DNA of 56,049 nucleotides, taken from positions 1 through 56,049 of the forward strand of contig CALEFT010000014.1 in NCBI GenBank assembly GCA_937876985.1, in the 5' to 3' direction. Below are positions 8,301 through 16,125 of this stretch, in pieces (within the stretch, counting starts at the first letter, position 1; the number at the start of each line of letters is the position of its first letter). The stretch is from an uncultured Clostridia bacterium. Lineage in GTDB: Bacteria; Bacillota; Clostridia; Saccharofermentanales; Saccharofermentanaceae. Made by a program: the position numbers and the translations under genes. The notes under the pieces were generated by a model. That model was given only the letters and a program-made list of their open reading frames with translations. It had not been told where the DNA came from and ran no database searches.

Positions 8301-9068
8301 TTAACTAGCTATTAACCATAATCTTGTCAGAGCACCAGCCAAATCCCCTTGTTTCTTCTTCTCCAAACTGTTATTTCTAGGCATCTGTGCACCAGACGCA
8401 GCAGATATTCCTAAGTTCCCATGACGCACATATTTCCAAATAGTATTGTAAACATTCTCAAAACTATCTGTCACTACCTGACAAGGTAATCGAGACAAAT
8501 CGTAAATCCCACTTTGTTCACCATGGCGTATCATTCCAATATTGTGTCGCCTATCAAAAATGAGAAAATCATCTAGCTCTGGCCTATCTGAAATATTCGA
8601 GAAAATAATCGGCAACACAAAATTTCTCGGCTCAATCATAGCAAGTGACACATCCTCAAAATGCACTATTGGCATCTGTAAAATATAGAAGTGCGCCTCT
8701 CTATATAAATCTCGGATTGCAATATGTAGTTTATGTAAAACTTCATCATTATAATCACCAGCAACCTTAGCGCCCTCACGATACGCCTTACAAATCAGAT
8801 AATAAATATCCATCTCCTTATTCGGAATATTAGTTAGAAATGAATCTAGAATCATCTGCTGAACCTGAACAGATGAAATATCTCCAATGTGTCTATATAA
8901 GCGGTCTGCATCATAGTAGTTCGTGCGAATAAATTCATAATCATTTGCCTCGAACTCTCGAATTAGTCTTGTAGACTTCATTCTCTTCGGCGCAACCTGA
9001 AGCTCGATGCAGTGATAAATAATGCTCAAATATCCTTCTAGCGTTCCATCGTAACTATATTGATGCAT
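8301..9068 (-). CDS. TIGR03915/DUF4130-type putative DNA metabolism protein
   Basis: A 255-residue protein. The start MHQYSYDGTLEGYL matches the usual N-terminus of the TIGR03915 family, and GAGGAGG lies about 9 nt upstream. An upstream in-frame start at 9119 would read through a hairpin. Visible signatures are the RLYRHIG region, IRDLYREAHFYIL and HFGE-like segments (RHGEQSGIYDL). As I recall, this family nearly always accompanies a radical SAM protein (TIGR03916) and is proposed to act in uracil-DNA or other DNA repair. No such partner is adjacent here. Exact function unknown. Confidence 0.72.
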   Translation of the reverse strand: MHQYSYDGTLEGYLSIIYHCIELQVAPKRMKSTRLIREFEANDYEFIRTNYYDADRLYRHIGDISSVQVQQMILDSFLTNIPNKEMDIYYLICKAYREGAKVAGDYNDEVLHKLHIAIRDLYREAHFYILQMPIVHFEDVSLAMIEPRNFVLPIIFSNISDRPELDDFLIFDRRHNIGMIRHGEQSGIYDLSRLPCQVVTDSFENVYNTIWKYVRHGNLGISAASGAQMPRNNSLEKKKQGDLAGALTRLWLIAS

Positions 9069-9104
9069 AAAAATGACCTCCTCATATGAAATGGTGAGGT
9101 CATT
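9068..9104 (-). promoter_or_regulatory. Hairpin that contains the ribosome-binding site of the following gene
   Basis: On the minus strand AATGACCTC (9096-9104) pairs perfectly over 9 bp with GAGGTCATT (9072-9080), with a 15-nt loop. A T run follows, and the ATG of the TIGR03915-type gene comes at once. The 3' arm holds the GGAGG of the ribosome-binding site. It could act as terminator for the operon ending at 9139, as a lid on translation of the next gene, or both. Confidence 0.65.
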
Positions 9105-9138
9105 GTAACATGCGAACATATGTTTGTAAATGACAAAT

Positions 9139-9588
9139 TTACGCCCTTTTGTCGGACACTACTCCCAATTCTTGCTGCTTCTTCTTGATGCAATCGTACG
9201 CAACAATCGGATCATCAATGCCCAAAACCGCCTTATCCATAGGACAAATGTCTGTTCCATCTCTACTGATTATCTCGTCACACAGAATCTTGTACGACAC
9301 AGCAATGCCGTATCTTTCTAATAATTCCTTGCCCTGCAGGCTTAAGGTCTCAGCATATAAAGAATCCACCGAGAGCAAAATATATAGAAAACTCGCCGCT
9401 CTACCGACAATCTTGTCGCAAGCAGAAAATCCATCAAGCGACACGCCGCCATCAAGAAGGTTTGTAAGTGGCTTTACGCCCTTTTCGGAAGAGGCGAGGA
9501 CCTTGTTAGAAGCATCTACTGCAACAAAGGTGTACGCGCCTGTCTCGAAAAGCTCACGCGCTTTATCTTCTGGCAAAAGTTTAGTCAC
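9139..9588 (-). CDS. DUF1893 family protein (cytidine-deaminase-like fold)
   Basis: A 149-residue protein with the DUF1893 layout: ETGAYTFVAVDASNKVLASSEKGVKPL (residues about 15-41), DKIVGRAASFLYILL (58-72) and CPMDKAVLG near 115. The family is structurally related to cytidine deaminases (TM1506 type) but lacks an established reaction. It overlaps the ECF S-component gene by 8 nt, so the two are translationally coupled. Their pairing suggests a shared role in handling the imported compound, which is inference. Confidence 0.8.
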   Translation of the reverse strand: MTKLLPEDKARELFETGAYTFVAVDASNKVLASSEKGVKPLTNLLDGGVSLDGFSACDKIVGRAASFLYILLSVDSLYAETLSLQGKELLERYGIAVSYKILCDEIISRDGTDICPMDKAVLGIDDPIVAYDCIKKKQQELGVVSDKRA

Positions 9589-10144
9589 GAGATACTACCT
9601 TCATTACTGCTGGGAGCAAAAGAAGCTGAACTACTATGCCGTATAATCCTTCTGGAATTGCTGTAAACACGCTGATAGGAGCGATTGCTGTAATTCCTAA
9701 TAGGCTTGTGCAAACAAGTAGAGCACCGAATCTCACAAGACGTCCAGCAAGTTGTGCGCCAAGAACGGAAACGATAGCAGGAAGTTTCTTTCCAGCGATA
9801 GTGCGATTATAAAGAAGTCCGGCAAAGAAACCGTAAGATGCGAGTTCGAGCATCATGAATGGAAGAACAGCGACTGCTGGCATTCCTGTCATCATAAAGC
9901 TAAGTAGTGGTGAGATGAATCCAGTAACTAGTCCAGCCATTGGACCAGCTAGAAGACCAACTGCCAAAACTGGCAAATGCATTGGTAGGAAAGTAGCACC
10001 AAAAGCATTACCTGTTCCTGTAATCGCACCCATAATGTGTGCTGTCTGTGGAAGTGCTACTGCTGCAACAATCGCGATAACTGTAGCTACTACCTTAGCT
10101 GAAATTGTCATTTTGTTTGCTAATGTTTTTGTTCTAATACTCAT
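9581..10144 (-). CDS. ECF transporter S component, substrate unknown
   Basis: A 187-residue hydrophobic protein with about six membrane segments and the Ala/Gly-rich motif of ECF S components (ATFLPMHLPVLAVGLLAGPM). It would bind a vitamin or small metabolite and work with a shared ECF energising module encoded elsewhere. It belongs to the general ECF S-component group without a clear substrate motif. It sits between an aldo/keto reductase gene (24-nt gap) and a DUF1893 gene (overlap), all on the minus strand. No riboswitch is visible. Confidence 0.82.
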   Translation of the reverse strand: MSIRTKTLANKMTISAKVVATVIAIVAAVALPQTAHIMGAITGTGNAFGATFLPMHLPVLAVGLLAGPMAGLVTGFISPLLSFMMTGMPAVAVLPFMMLELASYGFFAGLLYNRTIAGKKLPAIVSVLGAQLAGRLVRFGALLVCTSLLGITAIAPISVFTAIPEGLYGIVVQLLLLPAVMKVVSRD

Positions 10145-10168
10145 ATTTATTCCTCCAAAATAATATAC

Positions 10169-11302
10169 TTAAATCATATCGGTCATCTTCGTCATAAGCG
10201 ACGCAATCTCAATTTTCTGCGGACACAAAGCCTCGCACGCCGCGCAAGAAATGCAGTCTGCTGGTGACGAATTAGCCTTCGAGATATCTATCTTATGTTC
10301 CGCATCACTCGCGCTTAAATATGTACACTCGTTATATAACTCGATTAGCTTTGGAATGTCAATTCCCTGAGGACAATTCTCTGTGCAATAACGACACGCT
10401 GTACACATCACGCTCGTCGAAGAAGTCATGTGCGCACCAATAGAATAAAGTGTGTTAATCTCGTCTTCGCTCAAAGTCTCTTCTTTATCGAAAATCCTAA
10501 GATTATCCTCTATCTGCTCTAGATTTGACATGCCGGACAATACTACGCCAACACCATCGATGCTCTTTACATAATCGAATGCCCATTCAACAGCGCTCTT
10601 GCTATCACATGTAGAAATACTATCAAGTTTATCCTTATAGTAGCTTGCCATTGTAGCAAGACTTCCACCACGAATAGGCTCCATTACCCAAACAGGAATA
10701 TTGCGCTTCTTAAGTTCTTCTACCTTAAGCTTTGCATCCTGATAATCCCAGTCTACATAGTTAAGCTGCACCTGACAAAATTCAATATCATCACCATAGG
10801 CATTAATAAAACGCATCATCGTGTCGTAATTACCATGAACGGAAAAGCCTAGGTGCTTAATTTTACCTTCGTTACGAGCCTTGATGAAAAAGTCATAAAT
10901 TCCATATTTCTCATTATCAAGATACAAATCAATATTGTCCTCACACACATTATGGAACAAATAGAAATCAAAATAATCCACCTGACATTTCTCAAGCTGC
11001 TTATTAAAAATCTCCTCTACCTTATCCATATTAGATACATCGTATCCAGGAAACTTACTAGCTAGATAGAAAGATTCTCGTGGGAATCGCTTAAGCGTCT
11101 TGCCCATCGTGATTTCAGAATTACCACCATGATAACCCCATGCTGTATCAAAATAATTGATTCCACCAGCAATCGCCTTATCAACCATCTCGTCCACACG
11201 GGCTTCATCAAGAACAGTTCCTTCCTTATCAAGAGTAGGCATTCGCATCGCGCCAAAGCCAAGCTTAGAAATCTTCTTGCCTTGGAAATCAAAATATTGC
11301 AT
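10169..11302 (-). CDS. Aldo/keto reductase with C-terminal 2x[4Fe-4S] ferredoxin domain
   Basis: A 377-residue oxidoreductase. Residues 1-270 form the AKR barrel: LGFGAMRMP, NYFDTAWGYHGG with the catalytic Tyr, LASKFPG with Lys, and FYLFHNV with His. The C-terminal part holds two cysteine clusters, CTACRYCTENCP (near 300) and CISCAACEALCP (near 350), each typical of a [4Fe-4S] ferredoxin site. Such fused AKRs are common in Clostridia; natural substrates are mostly unknown. It leads the operon with the ECF S component and DUF1893. The start has AAGGAGG 8 nt upstream. Confidence 0.92.
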   Translation of the reverse strand: MQYFDFQGKKISKLGFGAMRMPTLDKEGTVLDEARVDEMVDKAIAGGINYFDTAWGYHGGNSEITMGKTLKRFPRESFYLASKFPGYDVSNMDKVEEIFNKQLEKCQVDYFDFYLFHNVCEDNIDLYLDNEKYGIYDFFIKARNEGKIKHLGFSVHGNYDTMMRFINAYGDDIEFCQVQLNYVDWDYQDAKLKVEELKKRNIPVWVMEPIRGGSLATMASYYKDKLDSISTCDSKSAVEWAFDYVKSIDGVGVVLSGMSNLEQIEDNLRIFDKEETLSEDEINTLYSIGAHMTSSTSVMCTACRYCTENCPQGIDIPKLIELYNECTYLSASDAEHKIDISKANSSPADCISCAACEALCPQKIEIASLMTKMTDMI

Positions 11303-11418
11303 CGTCTACCTCCTTACTTTAGCGAAAAACTATTATGCTTTTTATTATATATTTTTTGGAAAACATAATATGTTAAATTTCACGCAAGTATGTTCATTTT
11401 ACGTGCATAATTTTTGCC

Positions 11419-11450
11419 TAAAAAATCCCGAAGGCAAAACCCTCGGGATT
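11419..11450 (-). terminator. Terminator of the first acidic lipoprotein gene
   Basis: On the minus strand AATCCCGAGGG pairs with CCTTCGGGATT over a TTTTG loop and is followed by TTTT. The hairpin is nearly identical to the one at 12114-12144 behind the paralogous gene, showing that gene and terminator were duplicated together. Confidence 0.9.
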
Positions 11451-11485
11451 AGTATTAGTTGAATATAAAAATTAATTTCTACAGG

Positions 11486-12031
11486 TTATGGAGTTGGAAG
11501 ACCAAGCATATCTAGGAACTCGTTCATATCTTCGATATCAGACTTCTTGTCAGAATTAGCAATTGCCATAATTACCATATTCTCTGTCCAATAAATTCCA
11601 CCATAGATTTCATCTGTATCTTCCCACTCGCCGTCACCATCAGCTTCACCTTCGAAAAGGATATATCCACGGCTATTGTTAAGACCACTAGAATGACTAC
11701 CTTCAAAATCTCCATCATCGATCATATCCTCGAAGTCCTTATAGTATTCGTCCTCAAAGAAATCACGAGCAGCTTCTTCGTCCTCGAACTCAGCATATCC
11801 AATACTAACGTCCTCATCAATTAATGTTAGGAACTTCTCCATATCATACTCATCTAGACCTATATACTCCAAATCGTCTCCAGAAATCTCATAGACTTCT
11901 TCATCGTAAATCTCTTCTATTGCATCCTCGAAGTCACCATCATCAACTACCTTGAAACTCTTACAAGAAACAAGGCTTACCATCATAGCAACAATCATAA
12001 CAACTGAAAGAATCTTCTTAATATTCTTCAT
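11486..12031 (-). CDS. Small acidic lipoprotein, paralog A
   Basis: A 181-residue protein with a lipoprotein signal (lipobox LVSC, Cys23) followed by a very Asp/Glu-rich domain. It contains FEDEYYKDFEDMID, SRGYILFEG, and ends KKSDIEDMNEFLDMLGLPTP. No known family recognised. It is clearly paralogous to the gene at 12179-12730: the signal peptides are almost identical, and the middle and C-terminal parts are conserved. The stretch around residues 50-70 differs most. Probably an exported, membrane-anchored protein; function unknown. Confidence 0.82.
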   Translation of the reverse strand: MKNIKKILSVVMIVAMMVSLVSCKSFKVVDDGDFEDAIEEIYDEEVYEISGDDLEYIGLDEYDMEKFLTLIDEDVSIGYAEFEDEEAARDFFEDEYYKDFEDMIDDGDFEGSHSSGLNNSRGYILFEGEADGDGEWEDTDEIYGGIYWTENMVIMAIANSDKKSDIEDMNEFLDMLGLPTP

Positions 12032-12113
12032 ATCTATTCTCCTTAAAAATATATTTATTGCCTACGCAACACCATTATGCTACAACAAGTCATCAATAAA
12101 TGCAAATATATTA

Positions 12114-12144
12114 TAAAAATCCCGAAGGCAAAACCCTCGGGATT
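12114..12144 (-). terminator. Terminator of the second acidic lipoprotein gene
   Basis: Same hairpin as at 11419-11450: AATCCCGAGGG with CCTTCGGGATT on the minus strand, followed by TTTTT. It lies 35 nt after the stop of the paralog. Confidence 0.9.
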
Positions 12145-12178
12145 TTTATTAGTCAAATATAAAATGTGTTTCTACTAG

Positions 12179-12730
12179 TTATGGAGTTGGAAGACCAATC
12201 ATATCTAGGAATGCATCCATATCCTCAATATCAGACTTCTTATCAGAATTTATAACAGCAACAACTACGATATTGTCTACCCAGTAAACACCACCGTATG
12301 CTTCATCGATTTCTGTCCAGAATCCGTCGCCATCACATTCACCGTTTACAATGATGTATCCACGGCTACTGCTAAGACCACTAGAACGACTACCCTCGAA
12401 GTCATCATCTTCAATCATATCTTCGAAGTCCTTATAGTATTCGTCCTCGAAAAATTCAAGAGCTGCCTCCTCATCATCGAACTCAAAATAATCAATATAG
12501 AGCTCATCAGAATAGTTGTAGTAATACAAGTTCTTGTCCATGTCTGTTCCATCATAGATAGACCATTCAATGTCGTCTCCAGAAATCTCATCGACTTCCT
12601 CGCCGTAAACCTCATCGATAGCATCTTCGAAGTCACCATCATCAACAGCCTTAAAGCTCTTACAAGCAACAAGGCTAGCCATCATAGCAACAATCATAAC
12701 AACTGAAAGAATTTTCTTAATGTTCTTCAT
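12179..12730 (-). CDS. Small acidic lipoprotein, paralog B
   Basis: A 183-residue lipoprotein (lipobox LVAC, Cys23), tandem paralog of the gene at 11486-12031. The start MKNIKKILSVV is chosen because AAGGAG lies upstream and it matches the paralog; upstream in-frame codons would add a non-secretory leader. Shared blocks include DDGDFEDAI, EFFEDEYYKDFEDMIE, SRGYI and the LDMIGLPTP tail. The central stretch is Tyr-rich here (MDKNLYYYNYSDELYIDYF), whereas A is less so. Each copy has its own terminator, so they are separate transcripts. Function unknown. Confidence 0.82.
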   Translation of the reverse strand: MKNIKKILSVVMIVAMMASLVACKSFKAVDDGDFEDAIDEVYGEEVDEISGDDIEWSIYDGTDMDKNLYYYNYSDELYIDYFEFDDEEAALEFFEDEYYKDFEDMIEDDDFEGSRSSGLSSSRGYIIVNGECDGDGFWTEIDEAYGGVYWVDNIVVVAVINSDKKSDIEDMDAFLDMIGLPTP

Positions 12731-12842
12731 GCCTAATCTCCTTACAGATAATATTCGTTGCTTACCGCAACACTTTTGTATTATAGCACGATTCTTCTTA
12801 GATATGTAATGCTTTTCGAGTAAGACAAAGAATTTGTTCAAA

Positions 12843-12870
12843 CAAAAACGCCTCCGAATACAGGTAGCCG
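12843..12870 (-). terminator. Possible terminator of the TetR/PEP-synthase-like cassette
   Basis: On the minus strand AACGGCTACC and GGAGGCGTT can pair imperfectly (one mismatch), followed by TTTTTG, 12 nt after the stop codon at 12882. Confidence 0.5.
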
Positions 12871-12881
12871 TTTATGTATAT

Positions 12882-15194
12882 TCACTTGTCAGCATCAAGT
12901 AAAGTAACTGTGCCTGCTGTTCCGTCAACTCTTACTCTGTCGCCTGTTTTCAGGACGCCTGAAGCATACTGACAGCTTACAACGGCTGGAATACCCAGCT
13001 CTCTCGCCACGATTACAGCATGGGAAAGAGGTGCTCCTATATCCGTAACAAGGGCAGAGATCTTCGGAAAGAGCTTTATCCAGCCTATATTTGCAGCTTT
13101 AACCACAAGTATCTCACCCTTCTGAAAAGAATCCGCCTCGTCAATCGAATTCATCACCCTTACAACACCCTCAGCCTGACCGCAGGAGCCTGCGACGCCC
13201 CTGATAACGCCGTCGGTTTCATCGGAGCAATTTTCTCCGAAACGATAAAAGCCTGTAGCGCCTCCGCTTTTCTTCCATTCCTCAAAAGTAAATCTTCCAC
13301 AGATAATGCTAGGGAAACTCGGCATCTCCATCTGCTTGGTATAATTTCTTCGGCGGACAGATATTTTTTCGGTTACATCAAGCTGACCTGTCAGACATTT
13401 TTTCACCTCGTTAAGATACAGCATAAAAATATCTTCCTTAAGGCCTGTGAATTCTCCCGCTTTAAGGAGATATTCTCTTATGACGCAGAAAAGACGTAAA
13501 GCGTTGCTTCTCACCTTTTCACGATCATATACCGCCACAGAATATTTTTTCAACAGCTTGTCAAGCCATGCAGATTTCGAGGGATAAAGCTTCTTGAATC
13601 GTGCTACCGCCTCCTTATGGCGAAGCTCCTGTGCGGTTTTCATTTCGTAGGCGTTTATACCCGAAGCAACATAATCACGAACCGCATTTTCAGGAAAATC
13701 GGAATCCTCGTATGGATAGGGCATCGAAAGCTCAAGCTCATCTGCATGACGGTGACCATATCTCGAAGTATACTCCTCCTGTGACATTCTTCCGTTTACC
13801 ACGTCATCAATCGCAAGCAAGTAACCGATACTTTCAATATTTCCGTTTCCAGAGCTGTCAGAAAGAAGCATGTCGGCAAGCTCCGCACCGCATACTTTTT
13901 CCAACTCTGCCCTTGTGGAGAAAAGTGATTTAAGAGAAAGACCTGTTGCTATCGTCGATAGAGTCTTCATCATATATGGCTCACATTTTCCGCTCCATAT
14001 TTCACTGAGCTCCTCCGCCGATGATGAATTCCTTATTTCATCAATAAGTTCGTCCCCGATTTCAATCATACGCTTCTTAAAATTCTTGCCGAAATCGTAT
14101 TTTTTTATATTCTTCCTGGGAGCGCCCGTAATAAGTCCCAATATCTTTTTCAGAAATTCCTTTTTATCAAAAGAGTAGACAGGGATTTCAAAATTGGAGG
14201 GTATTCCTCCTGCAAGCTCTGATATAGCCTTAAAGGCTTTTTCCTTGGATAGCCCAAAGGACATTACCATAGAGCATAAGCCACTTATATTAAGATAAAG
14301 CTGACCGCATACATTTGAAACGAGAGGGATTCCGAGAGTGTCAATAAGCGTCTTTAAAACCCCGTAGGTCACAGGCGAAACGGGACGCAGGAAAATCTCA
14401 CCCACATTTGTTTTTGAAAGTAGAAGTTCTCCGCATAAGGAGTCGTTTATTTCAAATTCATCGTAATTGTTCTTATAAATAGTAGTTATGGGACGAGCTT
14501 GTAAAATATAAAGCTTTCCCCTTGATACCGCCCATTCTATATCAAGCTCACAGCCGAAAATCTTAACCGCCTTTCTTGCATAGGAATACATCTTTTTTGC
14601 ATAAGGCTCGATTTCGGGTGAACCGTTGAAGCTGTAGCTTACGGAATTTATCCTGAAGCTTCCGTCAAAGCTTTCGCCCGATACAAGCTCCTCGCCTTTA
14701 CCTCTGACGTAATTTCCTGTAATATATTCCGTTCCCGCAGTAATTGCGTCGGCAGTAAATATCACTCCTGCAAATTCGGCAGGCACATAACGCTGTATGA
14801 TTACTGCGATTTTTCCGCTCCCTATATTCCGTTCATTGGCATATACTCCCACTCGGTCATCCTTCACGGAACAGGCAACTTTTTCAACCGCTTCAAGTAT
14901 CTTTCCTACGGGAACATCAAGCACCGTTTCGTAAGCTCCTGCAAAGGAATCAGCCTCGCCGTCTTCGCCGTCCGCAGAAGAACGTACTGCGTATGTATAT
15001 TTTGCGGGAAGCTTTTTTACAAGAAGCATAAGCTCCTGTTCGGCCTCACTTCTTAATGTACCGTTTTCAAAGGCTTCCGCCGCAACCGCATATCCCGAAG
15101 GAACGGGAAATCCTGAATTGATAAGTATGCTTAACGCCTCCGCTTTTCCGCCGAAGCTCATTTTATCAAGGTCAGAAAATTTACTGATATACAT
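12882..15194 (-). CDS. PEP/pyruvate-binding phosphotransferase, rifampin-phosphotransferase-like layout
   Basis: A 770-residue protein. Residues about 1-245 are an ATP-grasp PPDK/PEP-synthase N-terminal domain (GGKAEALSILINSGFPVPSG, AVRSSADGED, DIEWAVSRG). A long middle domain of about 400 residues has no motif I recognise. The C-terminal 90 residues are the swivelling phosphohistidine domain, with TDIGAPLSHAVIVARE and the His near 725. The PEP-binding TIM barrel of true PEP synthase is missing, so the order ATP-grasp / middle / His matches rifampin phosphotransferase (about 860 residues). Substrate unknown; an antibiotic or other small molecule is possible. Its start adjoins the tetR stop (TAAATG). 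Base and codon use differ from the neighbours, suggesting transfer. Confidence 0.8.
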   Translation of the reverse strand: MYISKFSDLDKMSFGGKAEALSILINSGFPVPSGYAVAAEAFENGTLRSEAEQELMLLVKKLPAKYTYAVRSSADGEDGEADSFAGAYETVLDVPVGKILEAVEKVACSVKDDRVGVYANERNIGSGKIAVIIQRYVPAEFAGVIFTADAITAGTEYITGNYVRGKGEELVSGESFDGSFRINSVSYSFNGSPEIEPYAKKMYSYARKAVKIFGCELDIEWAVSRGKLYILQARPITTIYKNNYDEFEINDSLCGELLLSKTNVGEIFLRPVSPVTYGVLKTLIDTLGIPLVSNVCGQLYLNISGLCSMVMSFGLSKEKAFKAISELAGGIPSNFEIPVYSFDKKEFLKKILGLITGAPRKNIKKYDFGKNFKKRMIEIGDELIDEIRNSSSAEELSEIWSGKCEPYMMKTLSTIATGLSLKSLFSTRAELEKVCGAELADMLLSDSSGNGNIESIGYLLAIDDVVNGRMSQEEYTSRYGHRHADELELSMPYPYEDSDFPENAVRDYVASGINAYEMKTAQELRHKEAVARFKKLYPSKSAWLDKLLKKYSVAVYDREKVRSNALRLFCVIREYLLKAGEFTGLKEDIFMLYLNEVKKCLTGQLDVTEKISVRRRNYTKQMEMPSFPSIICGRFTFEEWKKSGGATGFYRFGENCSDETDGVIRGVAGSCGQAEGVVRVMNSIDEADSFQKGEILVVKAANIGWIKLFPKISALVTDIGAPLSHAVIVARELGIPAVVSCQYASGVLKTGDRVRVDGTAGTVTLLDADK

Positions 15195-15782
15195 TTACGC
15201 TCCCCCTTCCGTCAGAAACATATTTATATGTTCTGCTACATATTTTCTGAGCTGTTCGTCGTCAGTCAGGTCAATTCCGCACGCTTTTTTTATCTCTTCA
15301 TAGCGAAGAATAGCCAGCTCATGAAGGCTTGAAATTTCGTAGGCTATAAGACGGCATTCCTCCTCGCTTTTTTTATCACCGAAATACTCCTGAATTAAGG
15401 AAAGACTTCCTCTTTTTCCCGATATTTCACGATTAATCAGAACGTATTTTGCTATAGCCTTTGCGAATTTATGATATCTGAGCATCATTTTCATGGTGTG
15501 GAAGTGAACCTCGACAAGCTTTTCCTTCGGCGAAAGCCCGCTTGAAAATATTGCGGCAATAGAGGGATTACAACTGAAGGCGTCAGCCTGTATTTCCTCG
15601 TATACCTGAAGTAACAACGCTTCACGAGAACCGAAGCAGTAATTTATCATAGCAAGATTTACGTCCGCTTCCCTTGTGATTGCACGGGATGTCACCTCCG
15701 ATGGATCGCTGCATTCCGACATAAGCTTTTTCGCCGCCTCAAGCAGTGCTTTTTTTGTTGTTTCAATATTACGCTTATCCAT
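15195..15782 (-). CDS. TetR family transcriptional regulator
   Basis: A 195-residue repressor-type protein. The N-terminal helix-turn-helix spans about residues 10-55 (TTKKALLEAAKKLMSE, then VTSRAITREADVNLAMINYCFGSRE), the classic TetR pattern. The C-terminal ligand domain is unassigned. It is the first gene of a two-gene operon with the phosphotransferase-like gene, separated by no bases. Two near-palindromic sites sit upstream of its start and are likely its own operators, so it probably autoregulates. Base composition matches its partner gene rather than the surrounding genes. Confidence 0.9.
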   Translation of the reverse strand: MDKRNIETTKKALLEAAKKLMSECSDPSEVTSRAITREADVNLAMINYCFGSREALLLQVYEEIQADAFSCNPSIAAIFSSGLSPKEKLVEVHFHTMKMMLRYHKFAKAIAKYVLINREISGKRGSLSLIQEYFGDKKSEEECRLIAYEISSLHELAILRYEEIKKACGIDLTDDEQLRKYVAEHINMFLTEGGA

Positions 15783-15798
15783 TTGTCTCTCCTATTCA

Positions 15799-15844
15799 TT
15801 AAACACGTTTAATTATACTAAACGCGTTTAATAAGCTTTGTCAA
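15799..15844 (-). promoter_or_regulatory. Promoter with paired palindromic operators upstream of the tetR gene
   Basis: Two near-palindromes with half-sites TTAAAC/GTTTAA lie at 15799-15812 and 15818-15831, centres 19 bp apart. They fall between a minus-strand TTGACA (15839-15844) and the tetR start, overlapping a TATAAT. TTGACA to TATAAT is 21 bp, longer than usual, so the real -10 may be the shifted TAGTAT. The layout fits TetR-type repression of its own operon. Confidence 0.72.
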
Positions 15845-15976
15845 GTGCTTTTTCTGAAGGAAGATTTTGATTTGGTTCAGGAACTTCGCAAAAACAAGAG
15901 GTCGCATACGCACCCGACAAGTCTAGCGGACACAGAACACAGCAGATTGACATCTGCTTCCGTTTCAATGTTATGA
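15842..15976 (+). other. Open stretch, possible gene remnant, not recognised
   Basis: An open frame of 44 codons beginning inside the tetR promoter and ending TGA at 15976, encoding a basic peptide with ELRKNKRSHTHPTSLAD. It has no start codon with a ribosome-binding site. It may be the tail of a gene disrupted when the neighbouring cassette arrived, or chance. Apart from this, the 340-base gap (15783-16125) holds the operators and a terminator only. Confidence 0.2.
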
Positions 15977-16012
15977 CAGCAACGATTACTGCTGACAGTA
16001 TGGTTTACGACA

Positions 16013-16052
16013 AAAAAGAAAGGCTGCGTAGGATTTTCCTACACAACCTTTC
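16013..16052 (-). terminator. Terminator of the histone-like gene
   Basis: On the minus strand an AAAGGTTGTGTAGGA arm pairs with TCCTACGCAGCCTTT (15 bp with wobbles) over a short A loop, followed by C and TTTTTT. It lies about 75 nt past the stop at 16126. Confidence 0.88.
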
Positions 16053-16125
16053 GGTACATATTAAACACTTCTGTATGGGCGGTCGGCCCAACAAGAGCGT
16101 TGTTACATTTTACTCTAAGCTCCAA

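Noticed and set aside
12882..15194. Calling the PEP-synthase-like protein a true phosphoenolpyruvate synthase
   Set aside because: It has the ATP-grasp and phosphohistidine domains but lacks the C-terminal PEP-binding barrel, so the PEP synthase reaction is not supported.
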